Origin: Nereocystis luetkeana
Lineage: Eukaryota > Sar > Phaeophyceae > Laminariales > Laminariaceae
Assembly: GCA_031213475.1 (NCBI GenBank)
Contig: JARUPZ010000005.1
Coordinates: 6,382,988-6,446,987, forward strand
Length of the DNA: 64,000 nucleotides
Direction of reading: 5' to 3'
Under the pieces are notes generated by a model that did no database searches, was not told the DNA's origin, and was given only the letters and a program-made list of their open reading frames with translations. The position numbers and the translations under genes are program-made. Below, piece after piece: positions 13,335 through 25,300 of this stretch. Each line of letters begins with the position of its first letter. The stretch's first letter is position 1.

Positions 13335-16300
13335 CCAAAAGCGACAACATCATCGTCAGTGCGTGTGTTTTCGATACGAAACGCTCCCGACCATTGTTTA
13401 CGAAAAACACGCACCGGTACAGAGTCCCAATAAAAAAAGGCTTCAACACCTTCGTGAAAATTGTCTTTCACTGGGGTACGCAATCACCCACGAGATGCGC
13501 CATTTTGTCGTCTCACCATGTGAAAAGCAGCCGGCTCAAAACCCGCGTGTTAAAACCTGCACACCCGTTCTAACTGCGGTGTGTACCTAGATGTGTCAGC
13601 TACTAATGTGTATCGCCAGTCAGTGCAGCCCACCTACCACGCCGGTAAATGACACAAGAAGGAAAAACGGCCGCACCCTCCCGTCCCCCACCCCTCGCTC
13701 CCTTCCCGCCCCGCGATACCGGTGAACGCCGCAGGGTTTCTACAATCTTCTGAGGCGTAAGGAAATAAAGATCAAGCTCAAGGAGGCCAGAGTGTTCTCG
13801 GTTCCAACTGCGGCCGACGGCGTTGACAGGTATAACTTACCAGGGAGTTTCCCCCCTTCGGCGCCAGCGACACGCTGAAACAAACGTGTATGTTTTTTCT
13901 CTCTTGTGTTGCGAAGACTGCGTAGGGTCTGTTGGTGGCATGTACAGCCCCGCTGCAGACCTCTCCGGAGGCGGAGATAGATCGGGCCAGTTGTGCTCGC
14001 TGCCGGAAGTTTTGTTTCTTTAGAGTTAGAACCACAGAGGAAGTTGTTGTTTTTTCACAAATGACGTAGCAAACCTGCAGCATAGAGCGAGGAAGGAGTG
14101 ACCCTGTTCTTTTGTCGCTCTTTGTTCAACATTCTAGATTATTCTATCGGTACGTATTTTTACACATGGCGGTGCACACACATCTACTGCAAGAAAAGGG
14201 CAACTTCACGACGGTTGATACTTTTTACGTTATAAGATCGACACCAATTTCTTCAATTATCACCACTACATTTTTTAACTCCATGAAAAGCATGTCAAGT
14301 ACCGCTTGAAAAACAAGAAATATAAAAAATGCGCTCGTGTGGTGTTGGTGCGGGAAACGAAACACAGCACGTCAGCTTCCTCCCTCCCTCCCTCCCTCCC
14401 TCCCTCCCTCCCTCCCTCCCTCACTTTTTCCCTCATTGTATTCTTCCTCGCGGAAGAAAGCTGACCGGAGCGACCGCTGTCAATCTACCCTTTCACTCCA
14501 TTCCTTGAGATCCTCAAGGCCAACCCCCTATGCCCCTCCCCTCTCCTCCCCTCCCGCCCCCTTCCCTCCCCTCCCCCCCTTCCTCCCGTTCCATGCCCTG
14601 CCCTCACCCCCTCCCCTCCCGCTCCCACGACGGCAACAACAGATGGGTGGAATGTAACCCGCTCGTTTCAACGGCTACGATATCCTCACCGGGTGCAGCT
14701 GGCAACGATGCCTCCGGGGTCCCGCCGCCGCCGGTGACCAGGGGGCGAACCCCAGCGACGGCCGCGGCGACCACGACAGGGGGGCGAGCGGCAAGCCCTA
14801 AACGCTTCTTCGCGCCGTATGAGATAACACCTTCACCCTCACCGATGAGTGCGGCTTCCAAGGGCAAGGGTGGTGGTGGTGGTGGTGGTGGTGGTGGTGG
14901 TGGCGGTGGCGGTGGCGGCGATAGCCTTGATGACGGTGCGGGGGGGGGTAAGAGGCAGAAGCAGCAGCAGCAGCAGGAGAAGATGTCGTCGTCGTCTGAA
15001 CCCGCCAATAGGGCCTGCGGGGACGAAGTGAGGGTTGTCGCTTGCTGCTTCTAGTGCTCGTGCAACCTTTTCTGGGCCTGATACCTCCCTCCTGTTGTTC
15101 TGTTGCCCATGCTAGTCCTGCCTTTGGAGGATGTGCGAAACGTCCCGTCGACCCCCCCCCCCCCCCCTCCCGCAGCAGCCTCGCGGCTCGCTTTTACGTA
15201 TTTCTCCCGGACTAGACACTCAACCCCCCCCTCCTCTGATACCCGTGCTAACCGTGCTACACCTTCCTTGTGTCTTGTGAGGCGAAAAAATAAGGCCAGG
15301 CTTATTGTTCCTTACCCTGCTCTGCCCCTGCTATGTGCCCCTACTACCTCCGACCCCTGGGGCTACCTACCCCGGACGCGCAGGTGATGCGTAATTTCTC
15401 GGTGCACGCGCTCTACATCTTCCACAAGACCCTATCCGTCCGCGAGTCAGCGGAATGCCTGCGCCGAGCTGAGATGGCAGAGGCTGGAAGGCGTAGCGGC
15501 AAGAGTCGCAGTGCTGGTGGAAGCGGTGGTAGTGGTGGCGGTGGAGGCGGTTTGGATGTCGGGGTGAGGAGGTGCATGCGGCTGCCGGTGAATAGGCTGA
15601 GGTTGGATGTGCCGGAGTTGTTTTCCGACCTCACCTCGCGCCAGGTAAGATTATGACGGGGGACCATAATAAATAGGACCAAGTATTGTTAGTAAAAATA
15701 GGTAAATCTAAAGGTTTTCGTGTGTACCGTAGGTCCTATTTGCTATGCCCCCCCGTAATAATGGGGCGAGAACCTCTTCCTTGGCGTTCAGTTTGGTCCG
15801 TATATATATATATTTTTATGTGGTAGCCGTTGTTGTTGCTGGCGTTGGTGTCGGTGGCGGGTTTGCCCTTGGAGCTGTTCGTGGTGTTTTTGGTGTTAGT
15901 GTTGTTGGAGCTGTTGGTGGTGTTAGTGTTGTTGGAGTTGTTGGTGGTGTTTTTGGTGTTGGTGATGTTGGTCGTGTTGGTGTTGGTGGTGTTGGTGTTG
16001 ATGTTGTTGGTGTTGATGTTCGGTGCATACCTGTCCACGTGTTCGCGTAGGTTCTTCCGGCTTTCTCGCGAAACAGGACCCTGTTGTCAACCTCAACCCC
16101 ATCCCATCGAGCGAACATACACCCGACCATTTGACGAGTGGACAGTCCCCACCCCCCCCCATTCGAATCCCGACCCTCTTTTCTCCTCTGTCCTTCCCCC
16201 CGCCCCCCCATGCTCTCGCTTCCCCCCGGCGCCGTCCCCCGGTGCCGCTTGTGCGCTTGTGTCTAACAGTTCTTTGCGGTGCTGGATGTGGTTAAGAATT

Positions 16301-19300
16301 TGCTACTGGCGCCACCTCCTTCCGAGCTCCGCAGCAAGGTCATGAGGCGGAAGCGGCAGAGAAGACTGGAGGGGTGCATCGACAGCGAGAAGGTGGGGCA
16401 TTCTTAGCTTCTCGCTGAACATGGTGACATATTACGGGCGACCATACTAAATACCTGGTTGGACCTACGGAACACCCAAAAATCTATATATTTGCCCGTT
16501 TTCACTAACAATAGTTGCTCTGCCCCCCCCCCCCGTAATGGTGACAAAAGCTCTATTACGGGGGGCCATAGTTAACAGGACCAAATATTGTTAGTAAAAT
16601 TTGTTAAACATATAGGTTTTTATGTATACCATAGGTCCTGTTAACTATGGCCCCCCGTAATAGCTACGACAGAGGTATGACGCGGTGGAGGGGTCGCAGT
16701 TTAAGAGCTATCGTCTTTTTTTACAGAAAAAGTGTCCGTTTAGTCCATTTAGGGAGTGCACTCCCATGGTGGGGACAAAACGCTTAGAATCAGCGTGGGA
16801 TTTAGGTGCATGTACAGCGCGGCACTGAAAGAGTTAACCCTTTTAGGGTCGCAGTCCCGTTGTGGGGACAATCCAGTCAACTTATAAGTAATTTGTCCCC
16901 CAATCGGGACTGCAGTCCTAAAAGGGTCAAGCGAAGTCAAAGGGATGGCATGACACGGGCGTACTTAAAAAGCTACAGGTATCATACAGTACAAGAGTAC
17001 CATTTTTCTCTTATTTTTGGAGAATTGCGCGTTTAGTTTCGGGAGAACAAACGGGTGTGGCAGCACACCCCACCCCTCTCTTGAAAGACATCGTGCCCCC
17101 CCCCCACGGCAGCATCGAGGAACTACCCAGTATCGTTGGAAACAGCTTTTTGGGTTCTACTTTTATAGAACACGTCGTTTGCCGTAAAAGAGCCGCCGCT
17201 GAGATCGCACGGGGGTTGTGACTGTCATAACAATGGTATATATAGTCGTCGAAAGGCTCTCTCTCTCGCTCTCTCCCTCTCTCTCTCTCGAGACCAGATA
17301 TTTTCCGCAAAAAAAAAAACACATTTCCGAAAAACGCGTTGTTATTCGGTAATACTGTGGAAAAAAAAACGAAAAACATCCTTCCCGTTCTGGAGAAAAC
17401 GCCGAGTGCTGAAAAACGATCGCATCCCCCCAAGCGCCTGCTGTGCGATCGATCTTGACGCTCATTTTCAAGCATTAGTCGTTTCGCTGCTGTAAAGTAC
17501 GTAGGCTCTCTTGTGTTTTTTTCAGTCCTTTTTAGACTGCGGTCCCGTTTTGGGAACAAAGTACTTGGAATTGGTGTGGTTTGTCCCCAGAACGGGACTG
17601 CCATCCTAAAAGGGCTAGTCGGGCTGTGCTTTTCACGGTTGCTCAAAGTGCGTACTGTAGTTCGGCGAGGTATATGTGAACTCCCCTGAGTAAGGAACCC
17701 TGGAAATATACCACTCTGTCCCAAGGTATAAAGTTAAAGATCAAGCAGGCGGGACACTTTGTATCCCTGGACAGGTTTGCCTGCTAAGTCGGTACTCGTT
17801 GGTACTCACATGTGTTGTTTGCTTAGAGATAGAAGGAGAGCAGCTTCAATCATTTCGTGCACGGGGAGACTGAGATCAAGCTCGTGCCTCTCTGGAAAAC
17901 CCCTGGATTTTCACCTAAAGTACGCCTTCCAGGTACCACAAAGACGACCCCAATGCCTGAACCCAGGTGATTACCGGGCTCTTAACCTCATTCAACACAG
18001 TATCATAACACTAGCCCACTCTGATGAGCCGTATGTGCATAATTATGGGAAATGCATGGAAACCCCGATTCCACGATCTGGAGCATGAGTCGAAGATGCT
18101 TCTCCTCAAAACCCACTCCCACATCTCTGAACGGCAAGGCAACGAAGCCGGCAAAGTACCTTAAAAGAGAAAAAGAAAGGAAGACCTAGCCTTAAGAGCC
18201 TTAAGAGGCGGGAAGAAATCGTCAACGAAAGCCGTCGCCATGTCACCCGCCCGCAACGTACGGGGGGGGGGGGGGGGGGCAAGGAAGATGCATGGAAAAG
18301 CGAAAAGTGAATCTCAAAGACGAGAAGAAAACAATACGGAAGACACCGAAAACCACCTAAACCCAGACCACAACTCTGAAAACGCGTCCTGTGCCACAAA
18401 TGAGTGGCCCGATTACCCCAGATCACAGCCCCGACACTGAGCGGGGGGGGGGTAGGCAGGACAAAACACGCAAAAACCTTCCCCTTACCAAGCCCGAAAA
18501 GAAACAAACAAACCAGAAGCACACCTATTAATAACAGAAAAAACCCCGAGCCGAAAACTCAGAAAACGTCAAGTAGTAAAAGAACCACCCCCAAAAGTCC
18601 AGGAAATCGTCAAGAGAAACAATTATGGAGTGCTGCCGAGAAGCGAAAGCCAGCTATCCACGGCGGCGTCTCGAGGTTCGTCTAGGTTACGCTGGACCCC
18701 CCCGTGCAAACGCGCTAGCCAAGTGAATTTGCAGACACCAAGAACCTCGTACAGCTCACGTCGAAGTCGTGTAGCGCGCCGGAGAAAGAGGGGGCTTGAT
18801 CGATCCCGGGTCGTTCAAAAATCGAACCCAATATACTCCATCCGTTGGCGTAGTCGCGCTGATTTTCCCGAGCCACCACAGACCGTCGTCGCCCATGCAC
18901 CAAAAATGGGTCCCGTTGGGAAGCACGGTGTTGCAGCGATACACCGATTGTATTATTAATATTTAATACAATCGTTCCATATATATCAGGAGAGAGTGGT
19001 ACCTGGTATATTTATATCAACATACATGTATACACATATATACGTTATATATAGATACTGCTGTAGTAAATAAAATAGATCGAAGTATACCAAGTACGTT
19101 TGTTTGGGCCCATCGCAGCATACGTACGTCCTGTCCTTTCTTCGCCAGTTCCAGTCCCGCACCTCAAGCCTGAAGTAGTTTTCAGAAATGTTTTTCTTTT
19201 CGTTTTCTTCAAATTTTCCCGGTAAGTACGTACGTATAAACCAGGTGTATATTTTATTTATACCAGGTATATGCTTGTACTTCTATTTTTCTCTGGTGCG

Positions 19301-22300
19301 ATGCCACCACCCGCGCCTTTCGGTGCCACACACTGTTCGATTGCACGGCGAAGAGAAGAAAACTACTGCTGTTCTTTTTCGTGCCCAGTAATTTGCCTTT
19401 GTTTTGTTTCGCTTTGTTTGTTTGGCTTCGGCTCGTGTTGTCGTCGACACAGCAACAATTTGAGCGATGGGTTCAGTGCTCTCGACGGAAGTATCCGGAC
19501 CATTTCAACTTCACATGAGTACCCCAACGTCCCTCATATTCCCGTCCATAGTGATATACCACTGTGTCCCGATATATAAGGACCTCTCGTGCATGCATAT
19601 GTAATCCACACGGTCCTTATAAATCGAGGCATACGGTATTGGTACTCTAGAAAGGTACCCGGGAACATATCCTGAGGTATTAACGAAGCGACCAGGTGTT
19701 TTACCTGGGGGGCCCGGAGGATGTAGCCCAGTACGTAAATCACTCTCGGGACAGATCTCGAGCGTTCTGTTTTTCGTTCAGTTTCTCGCTGAGCTGTGAC
19801 GGCCTCGACTGTTCTCGCAGCACGTTGTTTTCGTGTTGAAAAACCGAAACGCTTGCGGGACAATTTGCGTCCTGTTGTTGAGTCGAGCAGACAATCTCTG
19901 TTTTTTTTTTTCAGAGAATATCTGTTTTTTTGCTCCTTCCTGTCCCTCCACTCTCCCTACTCCCCCCCCCCCCCCCCCCCCTCCCGCCTCCCCTCCCTTC
20001 CCCCTTCCCCACCGACACTCCCCCCCCCTGCCTTTCCTCAAAACCCTCGCCCCCAACCTCCACTTCTCTCCCCCCCCCCTCCCTCCCCTTAACCTTCCCT
20101 CTGCCCCCCCCTGCCCTCAGCCCTGCCCTACTCTCTCGTGAAATTGTTGCCTCCAATCCCTCCCACCCCCTGCTCTACCCCTAACCTCCCCCCTCACCCC
20201 CCCCCCCCCCCCCCCCCCCCCCCATAATCTCCAAACAACGCAAAAAAAAGGTTCTGGGCGAGGAAGCGGTGTACAGAGACTCGCGGGGAAACAGGAGCCA
20301 CAACATACGAACTAAGAGCGACCGGTCAGTTTTGCGCCTTCCTTCCTTCCTTCCTTCCTTCCTTCCTTCCTTCCTTCCTTCCTTGTTCGTTTGTTTGTTC
20401 GTTTGTTTGTTGGGTTGGTTGAGTGGCTGATTGTGTGGTTGGTTGGTTTCTCAGTTGGGTGCTTGGTGGGTTGGATGGTTGGCGTTTGGTGGTTACTTTT
20501 TTTTTGCTATTTCGCTTTGTTTTGTTTGAATTTTGCTTGCATTCTTTGCTACAATTCAGCTTGGCTTGCTCGGTGGCTAGCTTGCTTGCTAGCTATTCTT
20601 GCTAGCTGCTTGTTCTCTAGCTTGCCCCGCTCTCGATCTCGGGGCGTGTTGGTTACAAGTTTCACACTACTACCGGTGTATCGGTAGAAGCTGCTTGATC
20701 GGTGGGACTGGGGGTGGGTTAAGAGCGATGCGGGCGTGGGGGTATAGATAATACCAGTAAGCGATAAAGTTTCTGCCATAGCATGGGAGCCTCCGAGAGC
20801 ATTATCGACGCGACTTTTTTTACGGTACCGGGGGCATGCTTCCTTCCCCCCCCCTCCCCACCCACGATCATGGACACATGAAGGAACTCCACACTTCGAC
20901 CGCCTCCCAAAAATCAAATTGGATCGAACAAATCCCTCCCCTTCGCTCACCCACCTTTCCAAAGTTGTTTTGGAACTACAGCCAACCCAACCCCATCCAA
21001 CCCAACCCAACCCAACCCAACCCAACCCCACCCCACCCCACCTCACACAGGGAACACCTCAAGGAGGTCGTCGAGGAAACGCTCCGAGTGTTGGCTGCCG
21101 GGGGACACGCCGGAGCCAACCCCTCCCCGGGTCCTTCCGCCTCCTACTCAACCCCTCCTCGCGGCAGAGTGGGAGCAGAAACGGCGGCGGGTTCTGCTGC
21201 TCCACGAGAACTTACTCGCATTGAGTACAGGATTGGGAAGTGTACCTGGAGGCTTCCCATGGGGCCTCGAGGCGATCAGAAGAAGGTGGGTTGGGGAGCG
21301 GGTCTGGAGGCGCAGGGGGGTGTGTGTGCTCGATCTCATGCATGGCCGTAGTCGTATGACCATAGACCCTCGCACTCCTACAGTGCCGGGGCGGAGCACG
21401 TCGGGGTTTCACCGGCCAGGCAGGCATTGTTAGCACCAAGCGCGAAGGACCGTGAGGTGTTCGGCGAGTAGCATTGAAGGGTGAGCTGCATCGTGCTAAG
21501 AAACTGCTTGTGAGGCGGACTTGCACATACATGGATGACAGCTTCAATGAGTTTACGTATTCTTCAGTGTGGGCACTTCTACGGACAGCAATTAGGGTAC
21601 GATGTATCTGGCTCGTGGGTGCCTTCCCATAAATACTACGTGACTCCACCATTTCCCTTGTGCGAAGTAAAGGTTCCCCACCCCGCACAAACGATCTATT
21701 GCGGAGGACCGTAGTAAATCGGACTAAATATTGTTAGTAAAAATAGTAAAATTTATAGTTTTTTTTTTGGTGTACCGTAGGTCCTGTTTACTCGGGTCCC
21801 CCGTAATAACTCGATCGAAAGCTGTCGCGAAAAAAAGAAACGGTACCCTGGTTGTCTGCTGTAGCTCAGGTAGTGAGCGGCATGTTTTACAGTGTCGTTG
21901 CCAACCGACACCAACCAAACTTATATATAATAGGGGGGGGGCGGGCGAGAGAGGAGGTACGGGGGGGGGCGGGGGGGGGGGGGGGGCGGAACGGGACCGT
22001 AGACAATCAGTGTTCTTGCTTTTTTCTGAAGCTTAGTCATGTCGATCTCAATCTCCGATCTATCTTTATCCCATCAATTCTTCTTTTCCTCATCTATCTT
22101 TTTTTTCCCCCGACGATTACGTTGTTTCCGATCTACGTACGGACTTTTTGACCCCTTCTTCCGACCGTTCTTTTTTTTTCCGATATATCGAGCTTTTTCG
22201 ACCGAACGCTTTTTTTTCCGATCGGTAGTTTTCCGACTCTACAAGGGTATATATATATATCATCTTCCGAACGTGTTCTCTTCCCCCGTCTCCGGTCGAC

Positions 22301-25300
22301 CGATGTTTTTTTCCCCTCTCTCTTTCCGAACGACATAGGCGGCCGGCCGTTCAGACCACATGGAAATTGGGCTCACCGGGCTCTCGTCCACCCACAACTA
22401 TCTGGCCCAAGGCGGACCACAGGTGGGGGAAAGAGCCTACAGCGGCTTCATAAACAAAACAAAAATGGCGGGGGAAAAAAAACAAACACAAAATAAAAAT
22501 AAAAAAGAGACAGAAACAGAAGTACAATATATCTACAGGGCTGTGTATCTTTCTTCTGCCAGGCACAGCATACACAAACACAAACACACACACACACATA
22601 TTCGACCGACCGACCGACCGACACACCGGCATGTTTTTGGTTTTTTTTTTCAGTTTTCTATCTGTAGTTAAAGTAGGGGGCATAAACCGGGGCGCCTGGT
22701 GCACGTACGTGCGTGTCTTTATTAATTTTTTGAGACGGGGCAGGCCACTAAGGATGATTGTACACCACTCGGCACCTGAGTGTCTTTCATCACGTCGGGC
22801 AGACAACTCATCGATTCTCACAGTTTCGTGGCCTACTGTAGATCCCTCGAGGCAGATATATCACCTGTTCCCGACCTTGTAGGATCAATTAATTACAGCT
22901 CGTTTTTGCCGGGCGGGATCTGCACTATCTGCATACCAATGATTTATCTGTTCATGGCACATGTTCCCTTCTGCGCTACGCGCACTCGTACTGCGGATCG
23001 CTCGTCGCCGGTGAGCGCTGCTGTCGCATTTTGCCTCGGGATACATTTCCTTGAAAAGCCCAGTAACTGCCTGAGTTTAGGTAACAGGAACTTATTTTTG
23101 TAGTGCTTGGGAGGCATATCTTAAGATGGGGGGAAAACACACGGGTTTCGAGCGAGAGGATGTTCTTCGGAAGGCCTTTTCGGTTTTGGTCTATTTGGTA
23201 GCCTCCTCAGTGCACGGATTGCGTTTTTTCGGCAGTCGTTGTTGTTGCTCTTCATTTTGTTTTCCCCGTTCCTCTCGTACTCTGAGCAAACCAACCCACG
23301 CGACCGGAGCAACAAACGTGACATCTGCTCAACAGGCAGACCTACGATAGCAGGGGATACTGCTGCGTGCACACAATGAGTGCTCCGAACGTGAGTCCTC
23401 TCTACACTTGGCGTCGTCGGCCCCCCTACAGCGTGAGAACAGCGGGCGCTGCTTGAAAAAGCTGATGGAGGCGTGCACGTCTGACTCTGCAAAACCTCAA
23501 ACCTGCATACAAAAACCGTATATACTCCCTGGTAGTATCTTAATTAAGTGTCATCAACCATATTTATTTTGAGGGGTTCAGGGTCGCGGTTAAGGGTAAC
23601 AGGGCCGAGGGTAGAAGTGTTGGGGGCAAACCGAGGCTTTCTTTAACCCTTTTAGAACCGCAGTCCCGTTTTGGGGACAAACTACTTGAAAATTGAGTGG
23701 TTTGTCCCCAAAACGGAACCGCGGTTCTAAAGGGGTTAACCACGATTCCCATTTTTTTGTTGTTGTTGCTGCTGCTGGGCCAAATATCCTCCGTTCGAAC
23801 ATGAATAGTGCCTTCACTCACTGCCGCGAATATTTTTGCACACATCAGAGGCGGCGGGGGAGGGGGAGGGGGAGAGGGGGGGGGGGGAGCGGGTGACTTC
23901 TCTGTTGGGAAACCAAAGACGTCCGCTATTCCAAACAAAAGTTTGCGTCACGTTTTAATGAAAGCTTAAGTGATTCGTCAGTCATGAACGTATTTACGCG
24001 GAAGAGTTCCACGTAACAGGTGTGTCAGAAGATAAGATTAAGCAAAAAGTTTCCATGTAATATATGGAAACAACGTAATGAGCGCCCGATTGTTGGAGGT
24101 GTCTCTATTAGGAGTAGGAACGGTGCTCCGTCTCGAAAGGGGATGCGTGGTCAATGGTCAAATGACTAAGGCAAGCAACAAACGAGTACGCCCCCCCCTA
24201 TTATATATAGGTTGGGCTGGCGTCGCTAGCTTGGCGACGACACTGTGAAACATACCGTTCACTACCTGAGCTACAGCAGATAACCAGGGCATCATTTTTG
24301 TTTTTTCAGCGGTCGGCCACAGCTGTCGATTGAGTTATAGATCATTCGTGGGGGGTGGGGAACCAACCTTTACTCTGCGCATGGGCGATTATCGTATCAC
24401 GTCGTGTATATATGGTAAGGCACCCACGAGGCAGTTACATAGTAAACCCTTTGCTGTCTCTGGAAGTGCCTACACCGGAAAATATATTTACTCATGGAAG
24501 CTGTCGTCCACACAGAAGCCCACTTCGCAGGTGGTTCTTAGCACGATGCAGCCCACCCTTCATTCGACTCGCCGAACACCCCACGGCGTTTCGCGCTTGG
24601 TGCAAGCAATGTCTGCCTGGTCGGTGAAAACCCGACGTGCTCCGTCCCGGCATTATAAGGATGCGGGGGTCTGTGGGCATACGACTACGGCCATGCATGA
24701 TATCGAGTACACCCCCCCCACCCCCCTCTTCCCCATCATGGCACCTATGTATGTATGTGACATTGACCTTTCATGCCCCCTCCCCACCGTTTCCCCTCCC
24801 CTGAATACGCCTACGACCATGCATGATATTGAGTACACCCCCCCCCCCCCCCCCGTGAATACAACCCCCTCTCCATTTTTTATCTAACCATGCGTTGGCC
24901 CTTTCCCCTCCCCCCCCCCCCCCCCGTCCCCCCCTCGCCTTCCCCTCTCTCTCCTCCTCTCTCCGCTCCAGTCCGACGTCACCATTCAGAACGTTCTGTT
25001 TCAGGTCGAGCGTCTCTGGGTCAGAAACCTCGCCCACGCCGGAAAAGAGGCGAAGCGCAAGCACAAGTCCTCCAAGTCCTCTTCTTCCGCCGTCGCCGTC
25101 GGTCATGACGCCCGGTGGGTATTGACGCCGTGCCTGGAGACCACCGAGCCCTGCCAGGCCTGCGGGCAGCACTTCGCTCCGGAGGACAACGCCTGGGACT
25201 CTTGCAGGTTCGGTTCAGCGAGAGAGAGGGGGGGGGGGGGGGGGGGGGTGGAGCGGGGGGTGGAGCGAGGGGTGGAGCGGGGGGGGGGGGGGGGGGGTTG

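Larger units (their letters stand above)
16393..20250 (+). other. Gene A intron (3.9 kb) with MITEs and a retroelement scrap
   Basis: Contains two TTACGGGGG MITEs (16432-16538, 16556-16660), two TTAA MITEs (16838-16926, 17527-17614), a CT-rich microsatellite at 17258-17290, a retroelement-like coding remnant on the minus strand (18715-18956), ACCTGGTA motifs at 19001 and 19261, and long C-runs at 19964-19981 and 20199-20223. The part at 17700-18700 has broken open frames and I could not assign it. Confidence 0.5.
21286..24971 (+). other. Gene A intron (3.7 kb) dense in repeats
   Basis: In order: full-length family X element on the minus strand (21308-21690), a TTACGGGGG MITE (21699-21806), a tRNA-like repeat (21848-21925), G-runs, CT-rich DNA at 22030-22330, a TTAA MITE (23647-23735), a LINE 3'-end fragment (24019-24200), the same tRNA-like repeat inverted (24203-24300), a family X element on the plus strand (24345-24724) and a truncated second one (24811-24857). 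No exon recognised. Confidence 0.6.

Noticed and set aside
13193-13590. Poly-Gln or poly-Asn protein of 126-245 codons
   Set aside because: The CAA repeat is intronic; the real exon (12952-13083) ends at a good donor before it.
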